DNA of 38,269 bases, from the IMG/VR virus record IMGVR_UViG_3300010371_000070, positions 1 through 38,269 of that record. The stretch is one strand, 5' to 3'. The notes below the pieces were generated by a model, which had not been told where the DNA came from, ran no database searches, and saw only the letters and a list, made by a program, of their open reading frames with translations. Of this stretch, positions 1 through 8,483 are shown one piece after another. Numbering within the stretch: the stretch's first letter is position 1; the number at the start of each line of letters is the position of its first letter. Source of the DNA: a virus. A program made the translations under genes and the position numbers.

Positions 1-243
1 AAGCCGTCGGCCTCTGCCAGCGCGATCGAGCCGACCGAATTCATCTTCAACGGTGTCGGCTCGGCCTACTCGTTCACCGGAGGCTTCGTCAACCAGCCAC
101 TGTTCCAGCTGTTCGGGTTCACCGACGGCCGCGGCCAGCCCGCCGATCCCGGCGGCTTCTTCGACCTGCTCGCCTACGTGGCGACCGGCGCGACCACCGG
201 CGGTGCCTGCAACCTCTACGCCCGCGTGTCCTACGTCATCTGA
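1..243 (+). CDS. Structural protein, probably major capsid (C-terminal part only)
   Basis: An open frame enters from outside the window and ends at TGA 241-243, leaving 80 codons. The end is rich in Gly, Phe, Val and Tyr and finishes in a beta-like segment (NLYARVSYVI), as many virion proteins do. It lies directly upstream of small head genes and the tail tubular genes, where T7-type podoviruses place the capsid gene. Portal is the last gene of the window, so portal-scaffold-capsid would close the map. I do not recognise the fold from the fragment; the capsid assignment is from position only. A decoration or head-fibre protein is the main alternative. Confidence 0.55.
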   Translation, partial: KPSASASAIEPTEFIFNGVGSAYSFTGGFVNQPLFQLFGFTDGRGQPADPGGFFDLLAYVATGATTGGACNLYARVSYVI

Positions 244-251
244 GGTGAACG

Positions 252-509
252 ATGACTGCTTTCTCGATCTCGGTCGCTCAAGGCGCGGCCGGCCAGAAAA
301 TGAGCAACTTCACCGCCGGCACGCTCGCGCCAAACGCGGGCGATGTCGAGGTGCGGTGCAATAACACCAACACCAACGGCAAGAACATCTCGGACCATGA
401 AATCGTGATGATGCTCCGGGACATCATTCGCCAGATCGAGACCGGCGGCCCGTCGTCGGTCAATCTGGTCCTGCGTTCCGGCGCGTCGCCGCCGCCGCCG
501 CTGGTGTAA
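252..509 (+). CDS. Small head/tail-region protein, unknown function
   Basis: An 85-residue frame starting 8 bases after the preceding stop, with a purine-rich GAGGTGAACG just before ATG that serves as ribosome binding site. The middle is polar and Asn-rich, followed by a predicted helix (HEIVMMLRDIIRQIE) and a Pro-rich tail. There is no signal peptide or membrane segment. The tight spacing to both neighbours puts it in the head operon. No family is recognised; it could be a minor virion protein. Confidence 0.7.
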   Translation: MTAFSISVAQGAAGQKMSNFTAGTLAPNAGDVEVRCNNTNTNGKNISDHEIVMMLRDIIRQIETGGPSSVNLVLRSGASPPPPLV

Positions 510-512
510 GCC

Positions 513-800
513 ATGCCCGGTGGAGAGGCGCGGTTCTCGTATCAGAACATCACGGGCCAGGCGACGACGGTGGTGAAGTCGTCAGCTGGGATGCTGCATC
601 GCATTACATTCAACAACCCGGTCGCGACCGAGGTGATCACGATCTACGACAACACGGCCGCGAGCGGGACCAAGATCGGCACCATCACCATACCGGCATC
701 GCCGCAGCCGGTCTCACTCGCCTACAACGTGGAGTTCTGGACCGGGCTGACCATCGTCACAGCGACCGCCTCCAGCGACATTACGGTCAGCTTCAAATAG
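513..800 (+). CDS. Small beta-rich phage structural protein
   Basis: This 95-residue protein starts 3 bases after the previous stop. It is almost entirely alternating hydrophobic and Thr/Ser residues with a Gly/Asn turn pattern (for example ITIYDNTAASGTKIGTI), typical of small beta-sandwich virion proteins such as head decoration or head-tail joining proteins. I have seen similar short proteins beside phage capsid genes, but I cannot assign a named family. Its stop codon touches the GTGCGTTGTTG element at 801, so it is the last gene of its transcription unit. Confidence 0.75.
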   Translation: MPGGEARFSYQNITGQATTVVKSSAGMLHRITFNNPVATEVITIYDNTAASGTKIGTITIPASPQPVSLAYNVEFWTGLTIVTATASSDITVSFK

Positions 801-840
801 GTGCGTTGTTGCATGGCGGGGCGGATAGCACCGTCCGGCC
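801..840 (+). promoter_or_regulatory. Late-unit element A (GTGCGTTGTTG) before the tail gene
   Basis: GTGCGTTGTTG begins exactly 40 bp before the ATG at 841. The same 11-mer lies exactly 40 bp before the ATG at 11587, and a close copy lies 40 bp before the ATG at 33313. No Shine-Dalgarno is visible in the last 20 bases before 841 (ends CCGTCCGGCC). A TTG-rich block near -35 of a leaderless start is the simplest reading. This is inference from recurrence and spacing. Confidence 0.5.
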
Positions 841-2502
841 ATGCCTGAGTTCCTGAACCCGACCGATATCGGCAACCGGGCCGCGCAGCATTGCGGCGCC
901 GAGATGATGGACCCCATTCAGGGGTTCAATGAAGTCTCCAAGACTGCCCGCAACATCTCCTTCGTCTACGGCAAGCTGCGCCGGGCCGAGCTCGAGCAGA
1001 ACGTCTGGACCTTTGCCACCCGCAAGGCGGCGCTGCGGCCTGTTGATACCAACACGCTGCTACTGGCACCGGCGCTATGGGTCTCGACCACGACCTATTT
1101 TGTCGGTTCTGTCGTGGCTGATTCGGTAGGTACGCTGTGGATCTCCGACATCCCAAGCAACCTGAACAACCAGCCTGGGCTCGCCTTCTCGGCATGGGAG
1201 CCATATTTCGGGCCGTTGACGGCGGCGCTCTACGATTCCTCGCAGGCCTATTTCGCAGGCGAGCTGGTCTACACCGCGGCCGGTGACGGGACCTACAACA
1301 CCTACCTGTCGCTGCTGACCGGCAATGCCGTGCATCCGGGACTGCCGAACCAGTGGTCGGTCTCGACGACCTACTTCCAGAACGACGTAGTGCAGTCCTT
1401 CCCGGCATGGGCCAGCGGCACGACGTATGCGGCCGGCGCCACCGTCACCTATACGGATGGAAATACCTATTCGTCGCTGATCGCTGGCAATGTTGGCAAT
1501 GCGCCGACGGCGAACATCGGCACCAAATGGGCGCTGACGCCGACACTGACCCTGGCGTCGCAGACCGTGCCTATGACGACGCCGTTGACCAATCTGGCGA
1601 CATCTCCGGTCAACGAATGGGCGCGCGCGACCACCTACGGGCTCGGCAGCTTCGTCATGTTCAACGGCAGCGAATACGTGTCGATAGTGGCCAACAACAC
1701 CGGAAACCTGCCGAACGCATCCGGCTCGACCTTCTGGAAGGTGCTGAGCGGCGGCACGCTCTACATGAGCCTGATCGACCTGAACGGCGGCAACAACCCG
1801 ACTTCGGCGCCGGCGGCGTGGTCGAACCTCACGACCTATTCCTCGGGCCAGCAGGTCTACAGCCCGTTCACCGGTCTGATCTACACGTCGGCCACGAACA
1901 GCAATCTTGGCAACGATCCGTCGACAGACAGTGGCACAAACTGGACGAACACGAATGTTCTCTGTCCATGGACGAGCGTGTTCACGCAGGGCGGCGGCAA
2001 CAGTCAGTGGATGCAGGTTGGCGGCGCGTCCTTCCCGACCGGCGTCGGCCTCTCCGAATTGAACATTGTCTATCCCGCCGGCTCCGGTCCGCTGTCGCAG
2101 TCGTGGACCAAGAACGTCTTTCACATCCCGGCCGGCTTTTTGCGCGAGGCGCCGCAATCTCCAAAGGCGGGATCAAGTTCCGCGCTCGGTGCGCCAGGCG
2201 GCCTGATCTACAACGATTGGGAATTTGAGAACCAGTACATCGTCAGCATGACGTCGACTCCGATCCTGTTTCGTTTCGTGGCGGATATCCAGGACGTCAC
2301 GCGGATGAAATCGTTGTTCTGCGAAGGACTCGCGGCCAGCATTGGATTGGCGGTCTGCGAACCGCTGACCAACTCCACCGCCAAACTTGCGGGGATCAGT
2401 CGCATCTACAAGGATAAGATCAGTCAGGCCAAGCTGCAGAATGCGATCGAGGCCGGCGCAGAGGAGCCGCCCGTAGACGATATGATCGCGTGCCGGATTT
2501 GA
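841..2502 (+). CDS. Tail tubular protein A-like adaptor with inserted glycan-binding-like repeats
   Basis: Of 553 residues, the first ~75 and last ~90 resemble the T7 gp11/tail tubular A adaptor that joins portal to nozzle. The N-terminal part has a helix ending LEQNVWTFATRKAALRP. The C-terminal part has the 'FVADIQDVTRMKSLFCEGLAASIGLAV' type of helix, here cited only by its start FVADIQDVTRMKS, then a Tyr-Lys-x-Lys-Ile-Ser-x-Ala helix. Between them (~80-360) lie about five short repeats of the pattern W-x4-TY-x2-G-x2-V-x4-G-x-x-Y-x-S, often followed by Gly-Asn-x-Pro, resembling carbohydrate-binding modules of chitinase type. A normal family member is roughly 200 residues, so more than half is insertion. 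It is followed 3 bases later by tail tubular B, its usual partner. Confidence 0.82.
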   Translation: MPEFLNPTDIGNRAAQHCGAEMMDPIQGFNEVSKTARNISFVYGKLRRAELEQNVWTFATRKAALRPVDTNTLLLAPALWVSTTTYFVGSVVADSVGTLWISDIPSNLNNQPGLAFSAWEPYFGPLTAALYDSSQAYFAGELVYTAAGDGTYNTYLSLLTGNAVHPGLPNQWSVSTTYFQNDVVQSFPAWASGTTYAAGATVTYTDGNTYSSLIAGNVGNAPTANIGTKWALTPTLTLASQTVPMTTPLTNLATSPVNEWARATTYGLGSFVMFNGSEYVSIVANNTGNLPNASGSTFWKVLSGGTLYMSLIDLNGGNNPTSAPAAWSNLTTYSSGQQVYSPFTGLIYTSATNSNLGNDPSTDSGTNWTNTNVLCPWTSVFTQGGGNSQWMQVGGASFPTGVGLSELNIVYPAGSGPLSQSWTKNVFHIPAGFLREAPQSPKAGSSSALGAPGGLIYNDWEFENQYIVSMTSTPILFRFVADIQDVTRMKSLFCEGLAASIGLAVCEPLTNSTAKLAGISRIYKDKISQAKLQNAIEAGAEEPPVDDMIACRI

Positions 2503-2505
2503 GCC

Positions 2506-5500
2506 ATGGGGTCGTCCTCCTTCGTCTGGACCTCATTCACCGGCGGTGAGATCAGCCAGACCGCGCAGGGCCGGTTCGATCAGCCCTATTACAAGACCTC
2601 GCTCAACGTCTGCCTGAACGGCATCCCGCTGGAAAACGGTTCGTGGCAACGTCGGCCGGGCACCCGGCATGTTGCGCCGACTCGTGGCGGCAAGACTGGA
2701 AAGCTGATCTCGTTTTCGTTCCAGGATAGCTTCCCATACCAGATGGAATTCACGGACGGCTTCCTGCGCTTCACGACCGGTCCGTCCCTGGTCATGACCA
2801 ACGACCAGCAGTCCATCGTTGCAATCTCCAGCGCCAATCCTGCAGTCGTGCAGACGGCATCTGCTCATGGCTGGTCGACAGGAAACTCCGTCGCCTTCAA
2901 TTCGCTTGGCGTGAACAATCCGCTGCTGCAAAACCGACAGTTCACGATCACGGTTGTCAACACCACACACTTCTCTATTGCGGATGCGATCACCGGAGCA
3001 TCGATCGACGGATCAACACTTGGAACATTCGCGTCCGGCAACGTGACGCGAATTCTCGAAATCGCGACGACCTACAATTCTGGATCATGGTCTGGCCTGC
3101 GATCAGTGCAGGCAGAGACTCGTACCGTTTTGCTTAATGGAACTAAGCCGCAAATTCTTCAGGTAGCGACGGCCCCGACGATATCGCAGTTCGCAACCTT
3201 CACATTCAGTCCGTCCGATTTCATCGATGGGCCGTATCTCGATCCGATTGATGGCTCTGTTGTTTCATCGAGCGCGCTGAACGGCGTCGTTACTCTGACA
3301 TTTTTCTTTCAAGCCTACGATTCAACCATTGCCTACAACATCGGGGATTTCGTCTCATCTGGTGGCGTAGGCTACCAGTCATTGACATCTCTGAACCAGA
3401 ACAATACGCCGGCCTCGTCACCGTCGAACTGGAAGGTCGTCAACGGCGGTACGCCTGTCAATAATGGGCAAGGTTTCCAGTCATCAGATATTGGGCGACT
3501 GCTTCGGCTGTTCTCCGAGCCGCAATTGTGGAATTCATCAAGCACGTATACCACGGGAACGGTTGTCGCTTATAGCGATGGCATCGGAGGTTTTTCGTAT
3601 TGGACCGCAACTGGATCGGTCGGCGCAGGAGTTCAGCCTGGAACATCAACGCTCTGGGCGATCAATGCCACAGGTGCTCAATGGACCTGGGCGCAGGTCG
3701 TATCAGTAAGCGGCTCTGGACTGATCTCTCCAGTCAGTGCGATCGGAAGTCTTGTTAGTGGCGGCGGTATTGCTGCGGCGTTCGATGGCAACACAGGAAA
3801 ATCCTTTTCGTCCTGCGCTACCTTCTTCACCAATATTCAGACCTGGCCGGTATGGTCGGCAGTGGTGTGGGGAGTGGGGAATGTCTGTCAGTACGCTGGC
3901 ACGGCCTATCGCGCCAATGTGACGATCGTCCCGAGCCCACCTTTCGATGCATGGAATTCTGGGATCGCCTATGGGAACGGTCAAACCGTTACCTATCAGG
4001 GAGCTGTCTATACCTGCATTCGCACGGAAACCTTTTTCGCTGGAGTTGGAATTCCTCCAACTGGATATAGCGCCCTTGGCCTCACATCTGCGATGTTCTG
4101 GACTTTTATCGAGTCGATCAGCGCGTTGCCGCCGAACCTTGCCCCAAGCCTATGGACGTCATTAGGCGCCATCTCCGGAGCGAGTGAGGACGTTTATGTA
4201 GGCCAGCACTATTCATCACCATCAGCGATTTCGCTGGTGACATTGTATCCCTCTGTGGATGTCGGTCTGGCCAATGTACCTAGTGACAGCGTGCAGAATG
4301 GCACATACACGATCAACCTTCGCGCCAAGAACAGCGCGCCGTCAGCAGCAAATGACGGGACGGTTCTAGCAACACTGACACTTGGTAATAACATCGCACC
4401 GATTACGTTGATATCAACAGATCAAGTGTCGACATGGAGCTATGTCTGGGTTGAAATCACGGCATCATATTTGCAGCCGCTACCGGATGACGGATCGCAC
4501 ATATTTGTCATCAAGATCGGCCTGAGCCAGGTGCAATTCTACGCGCCGAACGTCAATAATGGTTCTGTCATTACCGCTCAGATACGCGGCAATGCGCTGC
4601 TCTACAACCAAACGATTCGAACATGGCAGCTCGGCGTCTACAGTGACACGACGGGCTGGCCGACCTGCGGCACCTATCATGAGGGCCGCATCTGGTTTGG
4701 TGGCGTGGTTTCTAACCGCTTCGACTCCAGCGTGTCGAACGGCTTCAACGGGATCGAGCTTGATTTCACACCGACCGGACCTGATGGGACTGTGTCAGTC
4801 AGCAATGCGATCTCCTACATCTGCGACGGCGAGGACACGAACCAGATCCTTTGGATGACGCCGGATCAACAGGGTATCATCTTCGGCACGCAGGCCGGTG
4901 AATGGCTGATCTCGGCTCCAGCACAGGGCGCTCTGGCTCCGACCAACATCAAGGCTGTGCGGGTCACCAAGATCGGCTGCGCCAATGCCGAGCCGCGCCG
5001 CGCGGAACATACGCTGCTGTTCATCCAGAAGTTCTCCCGCAAGATCATGGAGTACTTCGCTGACGTGTTCTCCGGAAAGTTCTCCGCGCCAAACTTGTCC
5101 GAGCGCGCCAAACACATGACGGTGAATGGTGTTGCCGAGATTGCCTACCAGCAGGAACTGGCACCGATTTTCTGGTGCCGTCGCAATGACGGTGCTCTGG
5201 TCGGCGCGACCTACAAGCGCGATACGCTCACGACTTCGCAAGGGCCAACCATTATTGGATGGCACCGGCATCAACTCGGCTCCGGCAGGCGCGTGGAGAG
5301 CATCGCTGTCGGTCCGTCACATGGGGGCAATCTCGACAGCCTGTCACTCATCACGAACGATACTAATAGCGGCGTGCGCCATCTTGAGATCATGGGCGAC
5401 CTGCTCGACGAAAGCTTTATCCTGACTGATTGCGCATTCCTTGACGATGCCATCACACCATCATCTACTCTGGTCCAGGCTGGACCGACTGGCGGTCCAT

Positions 5501-6072
5501 TCGGATCACTGCTCATCAATGGGCTGTGGGCCCACAATGGCAAGAAGGTTACGGCCTTCATCGCTGGCCTGGATTGCGGCGATTACACAGTATCGAATGG
5601 TTCAATCACGGTGCCGTTCGGAGATGGCGTTTCGGGTGGTACTGGCAGTGGCTTGTTCACCGCGGCGCTGGCTGAGTCTTTCCAAGCGGTGGCAGGCGAG
5701 ACGATACCAGCGGTAATCGGATTTTCATACAATTCGGACGGCCAGCTCGTGCGGCCTGTGGCGCCGGCGGATACCGGTGCGCAAACCATCGGCTTTGCCA
5801 AGCTTGGCCGGCAGCACCGTGCCAGCGCTCTGCTGTTCGGCTGTGTTAATGGTTCGATCTCCTTTGGCACGGACTTCACGAAACTTGATCCGGCAAAGCT
5901 GCGGCAACCGAATGATGTGCAATATCCAGTCAACGTGCTGTGGTCCGGCATCTGGCGCGACACCGTGAACTCGCTGCTGGACTATGACGGAATGATCTCG
6001 TGGCGCATCAGCCGGCCGCTGCCGGCGACCGTGATCGTGGTCGGCGGCTTCGACAGCAAGGCGGATATCTGA
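2506..6072 (+). CDS. Tail tubular protein B-like nozzle protein, enlarged by repeats
   Basis: 1188 residues. The N-terminus shows the signature of the T7 gp12-like nozzle family: an FTGGEISQ-type start, a GRFDQPYYKT segment, then N-x-IPLENGSWQRRPGTRHV and a QMEFTDGFLRF strand. The C-terminal part carries the usual conserved stretch (WMTPDQQGIIFGTQAGEW, then TNIKAVRVTKIGCANAEPRR). The middle (~280-560) holds further copies of the W-x-TY-x-G-x-V-x-Y glycan-binding-like module seen in the upstream gene, and this part is visibly less G+C rich than the flanks. The family is usually near 800 residues, so the insertions explain the excess. It forms the tail tube exit and probably contacts surface sugar. 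It is close-packed with the genes on either side. Confidence 0.88.
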   Translation: MGSSSFVWTSFTGGEISQTAQGRFDQPYYKTSLNVCLNGIPLENGSWQRRPGTRHVAPTRGGKTGKLISFSFQDSFPYQMEFTDGFLRFTTGPSLVMTNDQQSIVAISSANPAVVQTASAHGWSTGNSVAFNSLGVNNPLLQNRQFTITVVNTTHFSIADAITGASIDGSTLGTFASGNVTRILEIATTYNSGSWSGLRSVQAETRTVLLNGTKPQILQVATAPTISQFATFTFSPSDFIDGPYLDPIDGSVVSSSALNGVVTLTFFFQAYDSTIAYNIGDFVSSGGVGYQSLTSLNQNNTPASSPSNWKVVNGGTPVNNGQGFQSSDIGRLLRLFSEPQLWNSSSTYTTGTVVAYSDGIGGFSYWTATGSVGAGVQPGTSTLWAINATGAQWTWAQVVSVSGSGLISPVSAIGSLVSGGGIAAAFDGNTGKSFSSCATFFTNIQTWPVWSAVVWGVGNVCQYAGTAYRANVTIVPSPPFDAWNSGIAYGNGQTVTYQGAVYTCIRTETFFAGVGIPPTGYSALGLTSAMFWTFIESISALPPNLAPSLWTSLGAISGASEDVYVGQHYSSPSAISLVTLYPSVDVGLANVPSDSVQNGTYTINLRAKNSAPSAANDGTVLATLTLGNNIAPITLISTDQVSTWSYVWVEITASYLQPLPDDGSHIFVIKIGLSQVQFYAPNVNNGSVITAQIRGNALLYNQTIRTWQLGVYSDTTGWPTCGTYHEGRIWFGGVVSNRFDSSVSNGFNGIELDFTPTGPDGTVSVSNAISYICDGEDTNQILWMTPDQQGIIFGTQAGEWLISAPAQGALAPTNIKAVRVTKIGCANAEPRRAEHTLLFIQKFSRKIMEYFADVFSGKFSAPNLSERAKHMTVNGVAEIAYQQELAPIFWCRRNDGALVGATYKRDTLTTSQGPTIIGWHRHQLGSGRRVESIAVGPSHGGNLDSLSLITNDTNSGVRHLEIMGDLLDESFILTDCAFLDDAITPSSTLVQAGPTGGPFGSLLINGLWAHNGKKVTAFIAGLDCGDYTVSNGSITVPFGDGVSGGTGSGLFTAALAESFQAVAGETIPAVIGFSYNSDGQLVRPVAPADTGAQTIGFAKLGRQHRASALLFGCVNGSISFGTDFTKLDPAKLRQPNDVQYPVNVLWSGIWRDTVNSLLDYDGMISWRISRPLPATVIVVGGFDSKADI

Positions 6073-6073
6073 C

Positions 6074-6757
6074 ATGGCCATCAGCAACGCGACCTTCTCC
6101 GATATCTCTGGCGCGGTCTCCGACATCTTCGCCGGCATGGGCGCCGCAGATAAGGCAGCGTTGCAGGCGCAGGGGCTGCGCATCACGGCGCAGGGAACGC
6201 TGATAACGGCGCAGGGGACGCGGCTGAATGCGGAATCGCTGCGCACCAAGGCGGCCGGAGATATCGCAGAGGCTTCGAACTACGACCTTGCCTCGACGCT
6301 GGCCGAAGCCAACAAGGCTTACACCGACCAGTCGACGCGGCTACAGCAATCGCAACTCAATCGAAATATCACCCAGACGATCGGTGGGCAGCAGGCGGGC
6401 GTCGCGGCTTCCGGCTTCGGCGCCGGTGGCAGCGCGGCCTATCTGCTCAGGGACTCACAGGCACAGGGGGCGCTTGCCAAGGGCGTGCTGGCACAGCAGG
6501 GCGTCATCACCGAGGCCGGCTATGAGCAGCAGGCGCAGTCCTATACCACGCTGGCCAATGCGGGCCGGGCCACGGCAGCAGCCGAGATGGATATGGCCAG
6601 CAAGACCGACACCATCGCCACGGAGCAGGACGCTCTTGCGGTGCAGCAGCAGCAACTGGCCAACCAGACCCAGGACGTCGGCAACAAGGAAGCCGACATG
6701 GATTTCTTTTCCGGTGCAATTAAGGGAGTGTCGGCGATAGCGTCGATATTTATCTGA
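6074..6757 (+). CDS. Internal virion protein (gp14-like position)
   Basis: 227 residues, starting one base after the nozzle gene stop. It is rich in Ala, Gln and Gly, with repeated short helices (RITAQGTLITAQGTRL), a central Gly-rich hinge near residues 105-125, and a long Gln-rich helix before a short hydrophobic end (GAIKGVSAIASIFI). This composition and its place directly after the nozzle gene match the small internal core proteins ejected with DNA by T7-type podoviruses. Sequence identity to T7 gp14 is not evident to me, so the role is from position and composition. Confidence 0.72.
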   Translation: MAISNATFSDISGAVSDIFAGMGAADKAALQAQGLRITAQGTLITAQGTRLNAESLRTKAAGDIAEASNYDLASTLAEANKAYTDQSTRLQQSQLNRNITQTIGGQQAGVAASGFGAGGSAAYLLRDSQAQGALAKGVLAQQGVITEAGYEQQAQSYTTLANAGRATAAAEMDMASKTDTIATEQDALAVQQQQLANQTQDVGNKEADMDFFSGAIKGVSAIASIFI

Positions 6758-6758
6758 C

Positions 6759-8483
6759 ATGCCCAGGATCGAAACCTTCGACGCCGGCAATGTAGCCCTG
6801 CACCCCACCGAGACCGGGGTGGAGGCGACCGCGGGCGCGGCGCGGCGGATTGGTGCCTTCTACAACCAGCAGGCTGGTGCCGAGGAAATGCTGGCGCGGG
6901 AGACCGAGCGGCTTGGCGGCATGACCCAGCAGGTCGGCCGGGAGACCGAGCAGCTCGGCGCCGAAAAGGGCCAGGCTGAAACAGAAGCCGGCCGCCGGAT
7001 CGGCTCATCGATCGCGGCTGCTGGCGACGTCGCGGTGAAATATCTCGACAGCCAGCAAATCAGCCAGGGATCGAAGGCCTACGCAGACCTGCTGCAGACT
7101 ACGACGCAGCAGTGGAATGACACGGTCAAGAACGCGGACCCGAACAATCCGCACGTCGCCACCGACTTTATGGCGAAGCTGGACGACCAACTGGAGAACT
7201 TCAAGAATAACGGCTTCTATACCGAGAACGGCCAGAAATGGGCCGAGGCGCATGTCGAGGCGCTCCGCCAGCACATGGCCGAAAAGACCACCGGCGATAT
7301 GGCGACGCTGGCCGGCCAGGCTGCCATGGTCAACCAGCAACAGACCGTCAACTCGCTGTCGGCCACGGTGCATGGCGACCCCTCGAGCATCGACTTCGCG
7401 CTGGCGTCGCTGAAGAGCTCAACCGAGGGTATGCTAGCGCACAGCCCTAACCTGAGCGGCACCGCAGCCGCTAGCGCGCGCAGCGAGATTATGCAGAAGG
7501 GCGCCGAGTCGATCGTGAAGTCGGCGGCGATCGGCTACATCGAGAAAACCGGCAAGATGCCGGACTGGGTGACCGATCCGAAATATTCGAAATACGTCAA
7601 CGGCCCCGAGCTGCAGATGTTCGAGCGCGCGGCCAAGACGCAGGCCAAGGCCAACGCGCTGGTCGACAAGCAGACGCAGGTCGCTCAGCGGCAATTGGCC
7701 GACCTGCAGGTGCATCAGGGAGCGACCAAGGTCATCTCTGACAACATCACCTTCGATCCTCAAACCGGTCAGCCGATTGTCGATCCCAAGTTCTTCAAAC
7801 AGGCCCTTGAACTCGCCCGCAATAATCCGGATGCGCCGAGCGCCGCGGAGACCGTGCGCACCATGATGAACTGGGGCGAGAGCCAGCAGAACAAGGGTGC
7901 GAAGCCGGCCGACGATCCTGCTGTCAAGTCCGACCTGATGGACCGGATGTTCTCGGCCGACAAGCCGACCACGACGCTCGACCTGATGAAGGCGCGCGCG
8001 GAGGGCAAGCTGAGCGACCATTCGTTCGAGGTCATGCACGGTCTCGTACAGGAACTGCAGACCACGCCGCTCAAGGGCGATATCTGGAAGGACACCATCG
8101 CGGCTGTGAAGGGCGAGTTGGTGCTGACCAATGTCGGCTTGCCGGGCAAGGACATCACCGGCGAGGGCAACTACGCGAAATGGGCGCAGACCTTCATCCC
8201 GCAATATCTGGCGCAGTCGCGCGCCGGCACACTGCCGCCGAATGCGCTGGATGTGAAAGACCCGACCTCGATGATCTCGCAGAGCATGGCGCCGTTCAAG
8301 CGCACCGTGCAGCAGCGCGCACAGGATTACCTGTCATCGCTCGGCGGTGTCAGCCCAGCCGCGCCGGGCAAGCGGGAAGACGTGATGCCAGCGATCCCGC
8401 CCGTGGATCAGCGCACGCCCGGACTCTATAGCACGCCGAGGGGCACGATGCGCTGGACGGGAACCGGCTGGGTGAACCCGTGA
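6759..8483 (+). CDS. Internal virion protein (gp15-like position), coiled coil
   Basis: 574 residues, starting one base after the preceding stop. Long charged helices dominate: residues ~30-85 alternate Glu, Gln and Arg (ETERLGGMTQQVGRETEQLG) in a coiled-coil style, followed by all-helical Ala/Lys/Gln-rich sequence, and a short beta ending WTGTGWVNP. It overlaps the next gene by 4 bases (GTGA). The position between the small core protein and the giant core protein is that of T7 gp15, a component of the DNA-ejection channel. No enzyme motif was found. Confidence 0.72.
   Translation: MPRIETFDAGNVALHPTETGVEATAGAARRIGAFYNQQAGAEEMLARETERLGGMTQQVGRETEQLGAEKGQAETEAGRRIGSSIAAAGDVAVKYLDSQQISQGSKAYADLLQTTTQQWNDTVKNADPNNPHVATDFMAKLDDQLENFKNNGFYTENGQKWAEAHVEALRQHMAEKTTGDMATLAGQAAMVNQQQTVNSLSATVHGDPSSIDFALASLKSSTEGMLAHSPNLSGTAAASARSEIMQKGAESIVKSAAIGYIEKTGKMPDWVTDPKYSKYVNGPELQMFERAAKTQAKANALVDKQTQVAQRQLADLQVHQGATKVISDNITFDPQTGQPIVDPKFFKQALELARNNPDAPSAAETVRTMMNWGESQQNKGAKPADDPAVKSDLMDRMFSADKPTTTLDLMKARAEGKLSDHSFEVMHGLVQELQTTPLKGDIWKDTIAAVKGELVLTNVGLPGKDITGEGNYAKWAQTFIPQYLAQSRAGTLPPNALDVKDPTSMISQSMAPFKRTVQQRAQDYLSSLGGVSPAAPGKREDVMPAIPPVDQRTPGLYSTPRGTMRWTGTGWVNP

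Noticed and set aside
1075-2157. Minus-strand open frame of 360 codons opposite the adaptor gene
   Set aside because: Arg-rich composition typical of an antisense shadow; the plus frame has conserved motifs.
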